Translations under genes and position numbers: made by a program
Notes under the pieces: model-generated
Seen by the model: only the letters and a program-made list of their open reading frames with translations
The model's database searches: none
Told to the model about the DNA's origin: nothing
From: Bog-532 sp965277615
Lineage (GTDB): Bacteria; Actinomycetota; Actinomycetes; Streptosporangiales; Streptosporangiaceae
Direction: 5' to 3'
Length of the DNA stretch: 64,000 nt
NCBI GenBank assembly: GCA_965277615.1
Contig: CBDIDG010000006.1
Coordinates: forward strand, 2,170,001-2,234,000
Shown here: one piece after another, positions 1 through 8,382 of the stretch
Layout of the letters: every line of letters starts with the position of its first letter
How positions within the stretch are numbered: position 1 is the stretch's first letter

Positions 1-470
1 TCGTCCGGGCCGCAGATCGCCGAGGACAGGCCGATGAAGACGTACGGGGTGCCGTGGGCCGCCCGCTCCTCCATCAGCGCGGTGGCGTGGCGCCGGGTGG
101 CCTCCGGGTCCTCGTCGCCATTCTCGGCCGCGGACGCCATCATCAGCTGCACCACGTGCGTCTTGTAGTTGGCGCCGCTCTGGAAGATCTGCCCGGGGCG
201 TACCGGGGCCAGCCTGGTGAAGTCACTGACCGGCCGGGTCAGGCTGGCCCAGCGCTGGCCGGCCCGGGACTCTTCCACCGCGTCACCGAGCAGCTTGGAG
301 TTGGCCGGCCAGTCGGCCAGCAGCGCGTCCAGGTCGGGAGTGGCCGGCACCAGGGCGGCCAGCGGGGCGGCTTCGGACCCGATGATCACGCCGGTGAAAT
401 CGTCGGCCCGGGGTCCGAAGTCCGTGCGGGCGCGGAACCGTCCCAGCGCGTATGGAGTGGCAGCGGCCAT
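1..470 (-). CDS. FAH-family (fumarylacetoacetate hydrolase-like) protein, C-terminus cut by window edge
   Basis: Reading from the ATG at 470 leftwards, the frame stays open to the window edge, so only the first ~156 residues are visible. They start MAAATPYALGRF and contain QIFQSGANYKTHV, the typical entry into the FAH fold (small-molecule C-C hydrolases, isomerases and hydratases such as 2-hydroxypentadienoate hydratase). The metal-binding Glu/Asp residues would lie beyond the edge. The gene lies beside the LysR, monooxygenase and extradiol dioxygenase genes, so a role in processing the ring-cleavage product is a reasonable inference. The exact substrate cannot be told. Confidence 0.8.
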   Translation of the reverse strand, partial: MAAATPYALGRFRARTDFGPRADDFTGVIIGSEAAPLAALVPATPDLDALLADWPANSKLLGDAVEESRAGQRWASLTRPVSDFTRLAPVRPGQIFQSGANYKTHVVQLMMASAAENGDEDPEATRRHATALMEERAAHGTPYVFIGLSSAICGPD

Positions 471-586
471 GATCACGATCCTAGGCAGGGCGCCGGCCAG
501 CGGGAAACGCCGTCCGGTGGATGATGGGTATCGACGACATTGATGGTCGGTCTGGCAAGCCAGCCCAGTTCGGCTGGCCCCGCCGG

Positions 587-1510
587 TCAGAGGTTGGCGG
601 CCAGGGTGGCCACGCACTCGCGCAGCCAGTGGTGGGCCGGGTCGTTGTGGAAGACCGGGTGCCAGAACATGGTCTCAGCGAGCGGCTGCAGCGGCACCGG
701 CGGCTCCAGCACGCGCAGCTCGCGGCGGACCGGGGTGCTGCTGACCAGCCGCTCGTGCACGAACGCGAACAACGAGGTGCCCGGCAGCAGCCACGGCACC
801 AGGGTGAAGCTGAGCGTGGACAGGGCCACGTGGGGCTTGATGCCGAGCTGGGCCAGCTGCACGTCGACGTAGGCCGGGCCGCCGCTGGTGGCGTTGTACT
901 TCACGTAGCGCAGCCGGGTGAGCTGGTCCCGGTCCAGCGTGTCCCCCACTTCCCGGTGCTGGTTCCACACCGCGGCCACGTAGCGGTCGGTAAACAGGGT
1001 GCGCTGCGGCACCTGGGTCATCGCGGGCGAGGCGATCTCGCGGGGCATGATGACCAGGTCGACCTGAGCCCGTTCCAGCGACACCTCGGTCGCACCCGAC
1101 ACCGGGACCACATTGACCGCGACGTTCGGTGCCTCCCGGTAGAGCCGCTCCAGCAGCGGCCGCAGCAGGATCAGCGTCACGTAATCACTGGCCACCACGG
1201 TGAACGTGCGACTGTCGGTGGCCGGATCGAAGTGCGGGCTGGTGGCCAGCAGCTGGTCCAGGCTGGTCAGCACCGCGTGCACCGGCTCGATCAGCGACTG
1301 GCCCATCGGAGTCAGCTCATGCACCCGCCCGCTGCGGACCAGCAGCGGGTCGCCGAACAGCCGCCGCAGTCGGCCCAGCGCGGCGCTCATGGCGGACTGG
1401 CCGATGCCGACGGACTCGGCCGCCAGGGTCACGTGCCGCTGTTCCAGCAGCGCGTTCAGCGGCACGATCAGGTTCAGGTCCATCCGCCGCACGGTGTCGG
1501 GGACATCCAT
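587..1510 (-). CDS. LysR-family transcriptional regulator
   Basis: The 307-residue protein has the usual LysR length and layout. An N-terminal winged helix-turn-helix (about residues 10-70) includes VTLAAESVGIGQSAMSAAL and the GRLRRLFGDPLLVRSG stretch, followed by a periplasmic-binding-type effector domain. Residue 10 (Met, position 1483) is an alternative start closer to the HTH. The gene is divergent from the FAD monooxygenase operon, with a 135 bp intergenic region containing an ATCG-N10-CGAT dyad. This is the classic arrangement for autoregulation and for activation of an aromatic-degradation operon by a pathway intermediate. The effector is unknown. Confidence 0.9.
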   Translation of the reverse strand: MDVPDTVRRMDLNLIVPLNALLEQRHVTLAAESVGIGQSAMSAALGRLRRLFGDPLLVRSGRVHELTPMGQSLIEPVHAVLTSLDQLLATSPHFDPATDSRTFTVVASDYVTLILLRPLLERLYREAPNVAVNVVPVSGATEVSLERAQVDLVIMPREIASPAMTQVPQRTLFTDRYVAAVWNQHREVGDTLDRDQLTRLRYVKYNATSGGPAYVDVQLAQLGIKPHVALSTLSFTLVPWLLPGTSLFAFVHERLVSSTPVRRELRVLEPPVPLQPLAETMFWHPVFHNDPAHHWLRECVATLAANL

Positions 1511-1540
1511 GCCGCGATCATGCCAGTTAAAAATCTAAAT

Positions 1541-1558
1541 ATCGATGCCGTCGACGAT
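1541..1558. promoter_or_regulatory. Candidate LysR operator (T-N11-A dyad) in divergent promoter region
   Basis: The sequence ATCGATGCCGTCGACGAT has ATCG and CGAT arms and contains T-N11-A (1542 to 1554), the LysR-box pattern. It lies between the LysR start and the monooxygenase start, next to an AT-rich stretch (1526-1541) that stands out in this GC-rich DNA. Binding is inferred. Confidence 0.45.
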
Positions 1559-1645
1559 AAGCATCGCCGATTGGCGCTGTCGCCGGACCCGAACGCGCCT
1601 TACCGTCCTGATAACGACATGCACCGTGGCATGGGAGGCCTGGTC

Positions 1646-2782
1646 ATGAAGATTCTCGTCGTCGGCGCGGGCATCGGCGGGCTCGGCGCGGCGATCGCGC
1701 TGCGGCAGCGCGGGTTCGCCGTGGACGTGGTGGAGATCAAACCTGAGCTGTCCGTGTACGGGGTAGGCATCAACCAGCCCGCCAACAGCCTGCGCGCGCT
1801 GCGGGCCATGGGGGTGCTGGATCAGATCATCGCGGTCGGCTGCCAGTACGACCACCACGACTTCTTCACGACCGACGGCGAGCTGATCGTGCACGTGCCC
1901 AGCATCCTGGGCGGCGACGTCCCGGCCAACACCGCACTGTCCCGGCTCAACCTGCACAAGATCCTCATCGCCGCGGCCGAGAGCCACGACCTGAAGATCA
2001 ACTACGGCACGACCGTGGAGCGGTTCGCGGACACCGGCCGCGGCGTGGATGTGTGGTTCAGCGACGGGCGGCAGGAGTCGTATGACCTGGTGGCGGCCTT
2101 CGACGGGATCAAGTCGGCCACCCGCCGGGCGGTGTTCGGGGCCGCGCAGGACGCGGTCTACTCGGGCTTCGGGGTGTTCCGGGTGACGCTGCCGCGGCCG
2201 CCCTACGTGGACGGGACGCGGGTCTACCAGGCGCTCGGGGTCAAGGCCGGGTTCATCCCGCTCAGCGCGCGGACCATGTACATGTTCGTGGTCACCCCGG
2301 ACCCGCAGGGCGTCAGCCACCGCCCGGAGGACTTCGCCGCGATCCTGCGGGAGCGGATGGCGCCGTTCGGCGCGCTGCCGGGCGAGGTACGGGAGGCGCT
2401 GAAGCCGTCCGACGACATCGTGTACAGCCCGATCTCGGATGTGCTGCTGCCGCTGCCGTGGTTCTCCGGCCGGGTCGGGATCCTGGGTGACGCCGCGCAC
2501 GCCTGCGCGCCGCACCTGACCCAGGGGGCGGGCATGGCGCTCGAGGACGGCCTGGTGCTGGCCGACAGCCTGGACACCGGCGGCCCGCTGGACGCGCGGC
2601 TGCGAGCGTTCGAGGAGCGCCGGTTCCCCCGGGCCCGGCTGGTGCAGGACGTCTCGCGCGGGATCCTCCAGGCCGAGATGGGCATCGACGCCGGCAACTA
2701 CGACGCCGCGGTCCAGGGCATGCGCGACCACCTGGTGGAGCAGACGCACGCGGTGGAAGCCGTCCTCAACCAGCCGGCCTAG
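1646..2782 (+). CDS. FAD-dependent aromatic monooxygenase (PHBH/UbiH type)
   Basis: The 378-residue class A flavoprotein hydroxylase shows the three FAD/NAD(P)H signatures: VGAGIGGLGAAIAL at the N-terminus, AFDGIKSATRR (DG motif) mid-protein, and VGILGDAAHACAPHLTQGAG (GD motif) near residue 290. Such enzymes put a hydroxyl group on an aromatic ring with NAD(P)H and O2. Start choice: GGAGG at 1634-1638 is correctly spaced from the ATG at 1646; the upstream in-frame ATGs at 1619 and 1631 are less likely. It is first in an operon with the extradiol dioxygenase (56 bp gap) and the MBL-fold hydrolase, so it probably makes the catechol-type substrate of the dioxygenase. The substrate is unknown. 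Confidence 0.9.
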   Translation: MKILVVGAGIGGLGAAIALRQRGFAVDVVEIKPELSVYGVGINQPANSLRALRAMGVLDQIIAVGCQYDHHDFFTTDGELIVHVPSILGGDVPANTALSRLNLHKILIAAAESHDLKINYGTTVERFADTGRGVDVWFSDGRQESYDLVAAFDGIKSATRRAVFGAAQDAVYSGFGVFRVTLPRPPYVDGTRVYQALGVKAGFIPLSARTMYMFVVTPDPQGVSHRPEDFAAILRERMAPFGALPGEVREALKPSDDIVYSPISDVLLPLPWFSGRVGILGDAAHACAPHLTQGAGMALEDGLVLADSLDTGGPLDARLRAFEERRFPRARLVQDVSRGILQAEMGIDAGNYDAAVQGMRDHLVEQTHAVEAVLNQPA

Positions 2783-2809
2783 TCCCGGATACCGGCCTAG
2801 CGCCGGATA
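2774..2809 (+). repeat. 18 bp tandem duplication spanning the monooxygenase stop codon
   Basis: Two copies of CCGGCCTAGTCCCGGATA (2774-2791 and 2792-2809) differ by one base. The first carries the TAG stop of the monooxygenase at 2780-2782 and the second carries an in-frame TAG 18 bp later. It is one of several stop-associated duplications in the window. Confidence 0.85.
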
Positions 2810-2838
2810 AGAGCCGGACCAAGAAGAGTGGAGTTCCA

Positions 2839-3879
2839 GTGACTGCGACCTCGTTCGACCCGGCGGCGCTGGATGCCGCCGTCCCGCCGCCACCCCGGCC
2901 CGGGCCGCCGCTGCCACCGGCGGTCAAGCCCGCGGCGGTGCCCGCCTCCGAAGTGGCCCGGCGGTCGCCGATCACGCACGTCCGCTACGTGGCCCTGGCC
3001 ACCGAGGACCTCGCCTCGACGGTCGCGTTCTACGAGGGCATCTGGGGCCTGTACCAGGTGGGCGGGGACGGCGACGTCGTGTTCCTGGGCGCGGTGGGCA
3101 GCCCGGAGCCGTTCGTGGTCCGGGTTCGCCGGGCCGCCGAGCGCCGCACCGACCTGATCGCGTTCGGCGCCCCGGACCGGGCCGCGGTGGACGGCCTGGC
3201 CGCCCGGCTCGGTTCGGACGGGGTGCGCCTCGCGGCCGAGCCCGGCACGCTGACCGGGCCGGGCGGCGGCTACGGGTTCCGGTTCTTCGACCCGGACGGC
3301 CGCCTGGTCGAGGTGTCGGCCGACGTGGCCGCCAAGCCGTTCCGGGAGATCGAGCCGGGCGAGTCGGTCCCGCGCAAGCTCAGCCACATCGTGGTCAACT
3401 CGCCCGACGCGCCGGGCCTGGTGGCGTTCTACGAGCGGTACTTCGGGTTGCGGCTGTCGGACTGGCTGGAGGACCGGATGGCGTTCCTGCGCTGTTCGGC
3501 CGACCACCACAGCCTGGCCATCGCGGCCGGCCCGGTCGCGGGGCTCAACCACGTCTCGTTCGAGATGCGCGACATCGACGAGTACATGCGGGGCACGGGC
3601 CGGATGGTACGGCAGGGGCACGCCCCGCTGTGGGGGCCGGGGCGGCACAGTTCCGGGGACAACGTGTACTCCTACTTCGCCGGGCCGGACGACTTCGTGG
3701 TCGAATACACCACCGCGCTGGAGCGGATCGGTGACGAGGACGCCTGGGTGCCGCGGGTCTGGCCGGCCTCGCCGGAGTACGCCGACCGCTGGGGCACGGC
3801 CGGGCCGGGTGAGGACCTGTTCGCGCTGTGGCACCGCACTCCCCCCGAGTCGGGCTTGTGGGTCCCGGCCCCCATCTGA
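2839..3879 (+). CDS. Type I extradiol ring-cleavage dioxygenase (two VOC modules)
   Basis: The 346-residue protein has two vicinal-oxygen-chelate modules (about residues 45-160 and 180-310). The C-terminal module holds the catalytic signatures: LSHIVVN (first His ligand), GLNHVSFEM (second His) and VVEYTT (Glu ligand), plus GRHSSGDNVYSYF near the active site. This is the pattern of catechol 2,3-dioxygenase and 2,3-dihydroxybiphenyl 1,2-dioxygenase, Fe(II) enzymes that open catechols by meta cleavage. The first ~35 residues are Pro/Ala-rich and not part of the fold. GTG start. It is located between the monooxygenase and the MBL-fold hydrolase in one operon. The precise aromatic substrate is not predictable. 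Confidence 0.88.
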   Translation: MTATSFDPAALDAAVPPPPRPGPPLPPAVKPAAVPASEVARRSPITHVRYVALATEDLASTVAFYEGIWGLYQVGGDGDVVFLGAVGSPEPFVVRVRRAAERRTDLIAFGAPDRAAVDGLAARLGSDGVRLAAEPGTLTGPGGGYGFRFFDPDGRLVEVSADVAAKPFREIEPGESVPRKLSHIVVNSPDAPGLVAFYERYFGLRLSDWLEDRMAFLRCSADHHSLAIAAGPVAGLNHVSFEMRDIDEYMRGTGRMVRQGHAPLWGPGRHSSGDNVYSYFAGPDDFVVEYTTALERIGDEDAWVPRVWPASPEYADRWGTAGPGEDLFALWHRTPPESGLWVPAPI

Positions 3880-3905
3880 ACGCACCGTCTGAGAGGCTGC
3901 GCACT

Positions 3906-4838
3906 ATGAGCGCGAGCAGTCATGAGCACCCCGAGCTGGGGCCGGCCGAGCTGATCGAGGTCGCGGACCGGGTGTTCGCCTACGTCCAGCCGGACGGGAC
4001 CTGGTACATCAACAACACCGGTTTTGTGGTCGGCGATGACTCGGTGATCAGCGTCGACGCCTGTTCCACAGAGCGGCGGACCCGGGCCTACCTGGACCGG
4101 ATCGCGGCGGTGACGCCGGTGCCGGTGTCGATGCTGATCAACACCCACCACCACGGCGACCACACCTACGGCAACTACCTGTTCCGGCCGGCCACGATCA
4201 TCGCCCAGGAAAACTGCCGGGACGAACTGCTGGCCTACGGGTTCCCGGGCGACACCGGCATCTGGGAGCCGGTGGACTGGGGCGGCGTGACGGTGGCGCC
4301 ACCCACGCTCACGTTCACCGACCGGGTGCGGCTCTGGTCGGACGACCAGCCGATCGAGGTCAGCTACGTCGGGCAGGCCGCGCACACCTCCAACGACAGC
4401 CTGGTCTGGCTGCCGGAGCGGGAGGTCCTGTTCTGCGGCGATCTGCTGTTCAACGGGGGCACGCCGTTCCTACTGATGGGCTCGGTACGGGGCGCGATCG
4501 AGGTGCTCGAGACGGTGGTGGCCCCGATCCCGGCGCGGGTCATCGTGCCCGGGCACGGGGCGCCGTGTGACCACGGCCTGATCTCCACCGTCGTCGGTTA
4601 CCTGGGGTTCGTGCTGGCCACGGCCCAGAAGGGAATCGACGCCGGGCTGTCGCCGCTGGACCTGGCGCGCGAAACCGACCTGGGTGAGTACGAGGGCTGG
4701 CTGGACCGCGAGCGGATCGTGGGCAACCTGCACCGGGCCTATGCGGACCTGGGCACCGTGGACACGGTGGACCTGCGGGCGGCCCTGGCCGACATGGTGA
4801 CGTTCAACGGCGGGAAGCCGTTGTCGTGTTACGCCTGA
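3906..4838 (+). CDS. MBL-fold metallo-hydrolase
   Basis: The 310-residue metallo-beta-lactamase-fold protein has NTHHHGDHTYGN (HxHxDH metal motif, around residue 80), a downstream AAHTSND His, CGDLLF (bridging Asp) and VPGHGAP (last His). Start at ATG 3906, 26 bp after the dioxygenase stop; an in-frame extension upstream overlaps the dioxygenase gene and is unlikely. The gene is third in the aromatic operon. Possible roles are hydrolysis of a thioester or lactone intermediate or removal of a side product. The family is too broad for a firm reaction. Confidence 0.82.
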   Translation: MSASSHEHPELGPAELIEVADRVFAYVQPDGTWYINNTGFVVGDDSVISVDACSTERRTRAYLDRIAAVTPVPVSMLINTHHHGDHTYGNYLFRPATIIAQENCRDELLAYGFPGDTGIWEPVDWGGVTVAPPTLTFTDRVRLWSDDQPIEVSYVGQAAHTSNDSLVWLPEREVLFCGDLLFNGGTPFLLMGSVRGAIEVLETVVAPIPARVIVPGHGAPCDHGLISTVVGYLGFVLATAQKGIDAGLSPLDLARETDLGEYEGWLDRERIVGNLHRAYADLGTVDTVDLRAALADMVTFNGGKPLSCYA

Positions 4839-4932
4839 CTGGTTAGGCGGCCCGGTGACTGGTTAGGCGGCCCGGTGACTGGTTAGGCGGCCCGAGCCCG
4901 TCAGGAGTAACCCCGAGCCCGTCAGGAGTAAC
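4836..4932 (+). repeat. Two adjoining tandem repeats (20 bp x ~3 and 21 bp x 2) starting on a stop codon
   Basis: TGACTGGTTAGGCGGCCCGG is repeated almost three times (4836-4894), the first copy beginning with the TGA of the MBL gene. It is followed directly by two copies of a 21 bp unit (4891-4911 and 4912-4932). Because 20 is not a multiple of three, successive TGA codons fall in all three frames. The stretch sits between the MBL gene and the EamA gene. Confidence 0.9.
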
Positions 4933-5027
4933 AACGTCCTTGACTGCTGACACGGGAGCTGGCTAGCGTCGCTGAGGGGCCCGGCGGATCCGGCGGGATC
5001 TGCGGCGATCAGGGGCAGGAGCCAGCG

Positions 5028-6068
5028 GTGGCAGTGGTGCAGAGGCAGCGTACGTCCGGGTTCGCGGGGGCGGGGCTGGGGCTGGCCGTGCTGTCGGCGG
5101 GGACGTTCGGGACCTCGGGGACGTTCGCGGACTCGCTGATCAAGGCGGGGTGGAGCCCGGCGGCGGCGGTCACGGTCCGGATCTCGCTGTCGGCGCTGTT
5201 CCTGACCATCCCGGCCCTGATCTCGTTGCGGGGCCGATGGGCCCTGCTGCGTCGGGACGGACGGCGGGTGGCGGCGTACGGGCTGATCGCGGTGGCGGGC
5301 TGCCAGCTGTTCTACTTCAACGCGCTGCAGAGCATTCCGGTTGGCGTGGCCCTGCTGCTCGAATACCTCGGCTCGGTGCTGGTGGTGGGCTGGGTGTGGC
5401 TGCGGCACGGCGAACGGCCGCGCTGGCTGACCGTGCTCGGGTCGGTGGCGGCGGTCGCGGGGCTGGTCATGGTGCTCAACCTGACCGGCTCGACCCACGT
5501 CAACCCGATCGGGGTCATGTGGGGGCTGCTGGCCGCGTGCGGGCTGGCCGTTTACTTCGTGCTGTCGGCCTCGGGGACACAGCCCGGGGCGGAAGGCGCG
5601 GCGGAGGGCAAGGTGGTGCGGACCGAGCCGCTGCCGCCGATCGCGATGGCCTGGGGCGCGATGTGCGTCGGCGCGGCGGCGCTGGCCCTGCTGGGGGTCG
5701 CCGGGGCCCTGCCGCTGCACGCGACGGCGACCGACGTGAACCTGCTGAACCTGCGGGTCAGCTGGATCGTGCCCGTGCTCGGCCTGTCGCTGATCGCGGC
5801 GGTCATCGCCTATGTGGCCGGCATCGGGGCGGCCCGGCGGCTGGGCGCGAAACTGGCCTCGTTCATCGGGATGACCGAGGTGCTGTTCGCGATCCTGTTC
5901 GCCTGGCTGGCGCTGAGTCAGCTGCCGACGCCGATCCAGTTCGTGGGCGGGGCGTTCATCTTGACCGGGATCGCGCTGGTCCGGGCCGGGGAACGGTCGC
6001 CGATCCCGGCCACCGCGGACGACGCCGAGGTCAACCCGGCTCAGCCCCGCGAGCCCGACCGCGTCTAA
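5028..6068 (+). CDS. EamA/DMT-family transporter (RhtA-like exporter)
   Basis: The 346-residue integral membrane protein has about ten hydrophobic segments in two EamA repeats (roughly residues 15-155 and 165-325), with a soluble Gly/Glu-rich loop near residues 185-205 and a hydrophilic C-terminus. DMT-superfamily members of this size export amino acids or other small metabolites across the cytoplasmic membrane. The segment AYGLIAVAGCQLFYFNALQ is typical. GTG start with AGGAG at 5017-5021, spacing 6. It seems to be a single gene, and the substrate is not predictable. Confidence 0.87.
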   Translation: MAVVQRQRTSGFAGAGLGLAVLSAGTFGTSGTFADSLIKAGWSPAAAVTVRISLSALFLTIPALISLRGRWALLRRDGRRVAAYGLIAVAGCQLFYFNALQSIPVGVALLLEYLGSVLVVGWVWLRHGERPRWLTVLGSVAAVAGLVMVLNLTGSTHVNPIGVMWGLLAACGLAVYFVLSASGTQPGAEGAAEGKVVRTEPLPPIAMAWGAMCVGAAALALLGVAGALPLHATATDVNLLNLRVSWIVPVLGLSLIAAVIAYVAGIGAARRLGAKLASFIGMTEVLFAILFAWLALSQLPTPIQFVGGAFILTGIALVRAGERSPIPATADDAEVNPAQPREPDRV

Positions 6069-6488
6069 CCGGGCCGTGCGGGGTTCCGGGGCCGGGCTGA
6101 CCCAGGGCGTCGCGCCGGGCCTGGAAAGAGGATGGGCCAGGCTTCGCAGCATGGACCGTCCCGACGACCACACCCCCGCCCCGCTGTCCGGGCCCTGTTC
6201 GGTGTCCGGCAGCCGCCGGGTCAGGCAGGCTGATTCGCCGCCGTTTGCGGCAACTGCGCCCGGGCAAGGACCACTGCCCCAAGGGCTGGCCGAGGTGACG
6301 CGTGAAACATCGCGTGAAACGGCGTCTTCTGCTGGATAACGCGAAGCCGACGTTTATATGCGTTCGTTTCGTTTACCGGGGCGGAATTGGCTTGGCCGGT
6401 CAGCAACCGAAAGCAGCCGCGGCACAATTTCCCGTACCGATAGAGGTACGGTAAATCGTGCCGCGGCTGGCTGACCATTGCCCGGGAC
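6069..6488. other. Gene-poor spacer with hairpin and short direct repeats
   Basis: This is 420 bp between the EamA gene and the convergent methyltransferase. I see no convincing gene; the short open frames here are shadows without ribosome sites. It holds a 10 bp direct repeat CGCGTGAAAC at 6299-6308 and 6311-6320, an AT-rich patch (6340-6380) and the long hairpin listed separately. Confidence 0.6.
6414..6469 (-). terminator. Long hairpin, likely bidirectional terminator
   Basis: Arms of 25 nt (6414-6438 and 6445-6469) pair with only two mismatches around a six-base loop GATAGA. It lies 20 bp past the stop of the methyltransferase on the minus strand and also downstream of the EamA gene. There is no U-tract, as usual in actinobacteria. 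Confidence 0.75.
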
Positions 6489-7328
6489 TCAGTCTTTCCT
6501 GGCGACACCGCCGATCAAGCCGTGCGTGATCAGGGGCGGCCCATCGCTTTCGTCCGGCCGCCACAGCGCTAGCGGAGCCAGGCCGGGCTCGACCAGGGTC
6601 CAGTCGCCGAACCAGCTCCGCACCACGTCGGATTCCCGCCAGTGCCCGGACCCGAGCTGGTCGTGCATGATGCGCTCGATCTCCTCGACCAGCTCCTCTT
6701 CGGCGGGATGCTCCGGGCCGGGCCGGGCGAAGCTGGAGATGACCAGGTAGCTGCCCCGGGGCACGGCGTCCCGCAGTCGCGCCATGATCGCGTCTGGGTC
6801 GTCCTCATCGTCCACGTGGTGCATGACCGCGGTCAGCAGCAGGCCTACCGGCTGGCTGAAGTCCAGGAACTTCCTTACCTCCGGGTGATCGACGATCTCC
6901 ATCGGCCGCCGCAGGTCAGCGGTCACCACCTCGGTGGTCACCGCGTCGGCCAGCAGAGCCTGCCCGTGCACGTGAACCACCGGGTCGTTGTCCACGTAGA
7001 CCGTGTGCACCGACGGGTTGATCTCGTGCGCGATCTCGTGCACATTGCCGGCCGTGGGCAGACCCGACCCGATGTCCAGCAGCTGGGTCAGCCTGGCCTC
7101 CCCGACCAAGTGACGGACGGCCCGGCGCAAGAAGTCCCGGTTGGCGCGGGCGATAGCCGGAGCATCCGGCGTCACCTGCAGGACCGAGTCGACGACCTGC
7201 CGGTCGGCGGCGAAATTGTCCTTACCGCCCAAGAAGGCGTTGTAGACCCGGGCGATGTTCGGCGCCCGGGCATCGACGCCCGGAGGTGGGTACCTGTTAA
7301 GGGAGCGGAAAGGGTCCTCTCCGGCCAC
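6489..7328 (-). CDS. SAM-dependent methyltransferase, DUF574/Methyltransf_19 family
   Basis: The protein of about 279 residues belongs to a large actinobacterial family of putative S-adenosylmethionine-dependent methyltransferases. Family marks are ARVYNAFLGGKDNFAADR near the N-terminus, LLDIGSGLPTAGNVHE (SAM-binding loop), VYVDNDPVVHVHGQALL, and a C-terminal GLAPLALWRP. I place the start at the GTG at 7328, because GGAGG lies five bases before it; the ATG at 7340 would include that GGAGG inside the gene. A second family member is encoded at 56389-57231. Substrates for this family are generally unknown. Confidence 0.88.
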   Translation of the reverse strand: MAGEDPFRSLNRYPPPGVDARAPNIARVYNAFLGGKDNFAADRQVVDSVLQVTPDAPAIARANRDFLRRAVRHLVGEARLTQLLDIGSGLPTAGNVHEIAHEINPSVHTVYVDNDPVVHVHGQALLADAVTTEVVTADLRRPMEIVDHPEVRKFLDFSQPVGLLLTAVMHHVDDEDDPDAIMARLRDAVPRGSYLVISSFARPGPEHPAEEELVEEIERIMHDQLGSGHWRESDVVRSWFGDWTLVEPGLAPLALWRPDESDGPPLITHGLIGGVARKD

Positions 7329-7616
7329 GTGGGCCTCCATTTTGGGCTAGAAGTCGGCCCCCCGACCTTAAGGCAACTTTAGCCTTAAAATTGCGTCAGC
7401 AAGGACTCCGCAGCGCCCTTTCCCAAAATGGCCTCCGCCCCCATAATCGTCCGGACACTTATGACTGAAATCCAGCTAGAAAGAGAAAAAGGCCGCGGGC
7501 CAATACGCGTGAGCTGTCGAAGGAGGGCTGCTGACGACTGGGCCGACCGACTGGGCTGGGGGCCGGCGGGTGACCAGGTCGCGCGGAGGCATCGCTGGGC
7601 CGGCCAGACTGGCGGG

Positions 7617-8366
7617 GTGCGAGTGACCGGAGTGGACGCCTGCCGGGGCGGGTGGGCCGGTGTCGACCTCGACACCGGCGAGGATCCAGACCCAACCGGG
7701 GAGTTCGGTGCGGGACGGGACGCCGGGGGCGAGTGGGATGCCGGGGGCGGGCGCTCGTCGGTCAGGGCTTCGGTCCGGGTGGCGGGCTCGCTGCCGGAAC
7801 TGCTGGCCGGGGCGGCGCCGGGACAGGTGGTCGGGATCGACATGCCGCTGGGGCTGCAGGCCAGCGGGTGGCGGGCCGCCGACGCCGAAGCGCGCCGGCG
7901 GCTGGGGGTTCGGCGCAGCTCGATCTTCGCGATCCCGCCCGCGGCGGTGTGGGAGCAGCCGGACTATCAGTCCGCGCTGGCGGTGTGCCGCCGGCTGACC
8001 GGCCAGGGGTTCAGCGTCCAGACGTGGGGACTGCGCGGCAAACTGCGGGAGGCGGCCGCCTACCGCGCGCACGCCTCGCAGCGGCTGTACGAGGTCCATC
8101 CGGAACTGTCGTTCGCGACCATGGCCGGGGCCCCGCTGCCGGAAGCGAAGACCAGGCCCGCGGGGCAGGCCCTGCGGCGGTCAGTGCTGGCCGCGGCGGG
8201 GCTGGTCCTCACCGACGACCCGGCCTGGCGCCGGGCCACGGTGGACGTGCTGGACGCAGCCGCGGTGGCCTGGACCGCGTGGCGGATTGCAGCCGGCCAG
8301 GCCGTGGTGCTGCCGGATCCCCCGCAGACCGGGGAGGATGGCCTGGAGATCGCGATCAGGTACTGA
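7617..8366 (+). CDS. DUF429 family protein
   Basis: The protein of about 249 residues begins VRVTGVDACRGGWAGVDL, the RNase H-like opening strand of DUF429 proteins, and continues with VVGIDMPLGL, SSIFAIPPAAVW and YEVHPELSF, all typical of that family. A nuclease-like role has been suggested from fold only; no function is established. The frame is open further upstream but the conserved part starts at the GTG at 7617 (or 7623). The segment at residues ~25-50 is a Gly/Asp-rich insertion. The cyanase gene starts 16 bp downstream, so the two are probably co-transcribed, although no functional link is known to me. Confidence 0.8.
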   Translation: MRVTGVDACRGGWAGVDLDTGEDPDPTGEFGAGRDAGGEWDAGGGRSSVRASVRVAGSLPELLAGAAPGQVVGIDMPLGLQASGWRAADAEARRRLGVRRSSIFAIPPAAVWEQPDYQSALAVCRRLTGQGFSVQTWGLRGKLREAAAYRAHASQRLYEVHPELSFATMAGAPLPEAKTRPAGQALRRSVLAAAGLVLTDDPAWRRATVDVLDAAAVAWTAWRIAAGQAVVLPDPPQTGEDGLEIAIRY

Positions 8367-8382
8367 GGGTGAGGGGACGCGG

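Noticed and set aside
521..1645. Long plus-strand open frame upstream of the monooxygenase start
   Set aside because: It is antisense to the LysR gene, rich in Gln/His/Arg-type shadow composition, and the ribosome site and FAD motif fix the true start at 1646.
1535..2917. 460-codon minus-strand open frame
   Set aside because: Antisense shadow of the monooxygenase with no domain pattern; such frames are common at this GC content.
4863..6173. 436-codon minus-strand open frame opposite the EamA gene
   Set aside because: Arg/Gln/Pro-rich shadow; the plus strand encodes a clear ten-segment transporter.
6221..6508. 95-codon minus-strand frame between EamA and methyltransferase genes
   Set aside because: It runs through the long terminator hairpin and has no ribosome site or family pattern.
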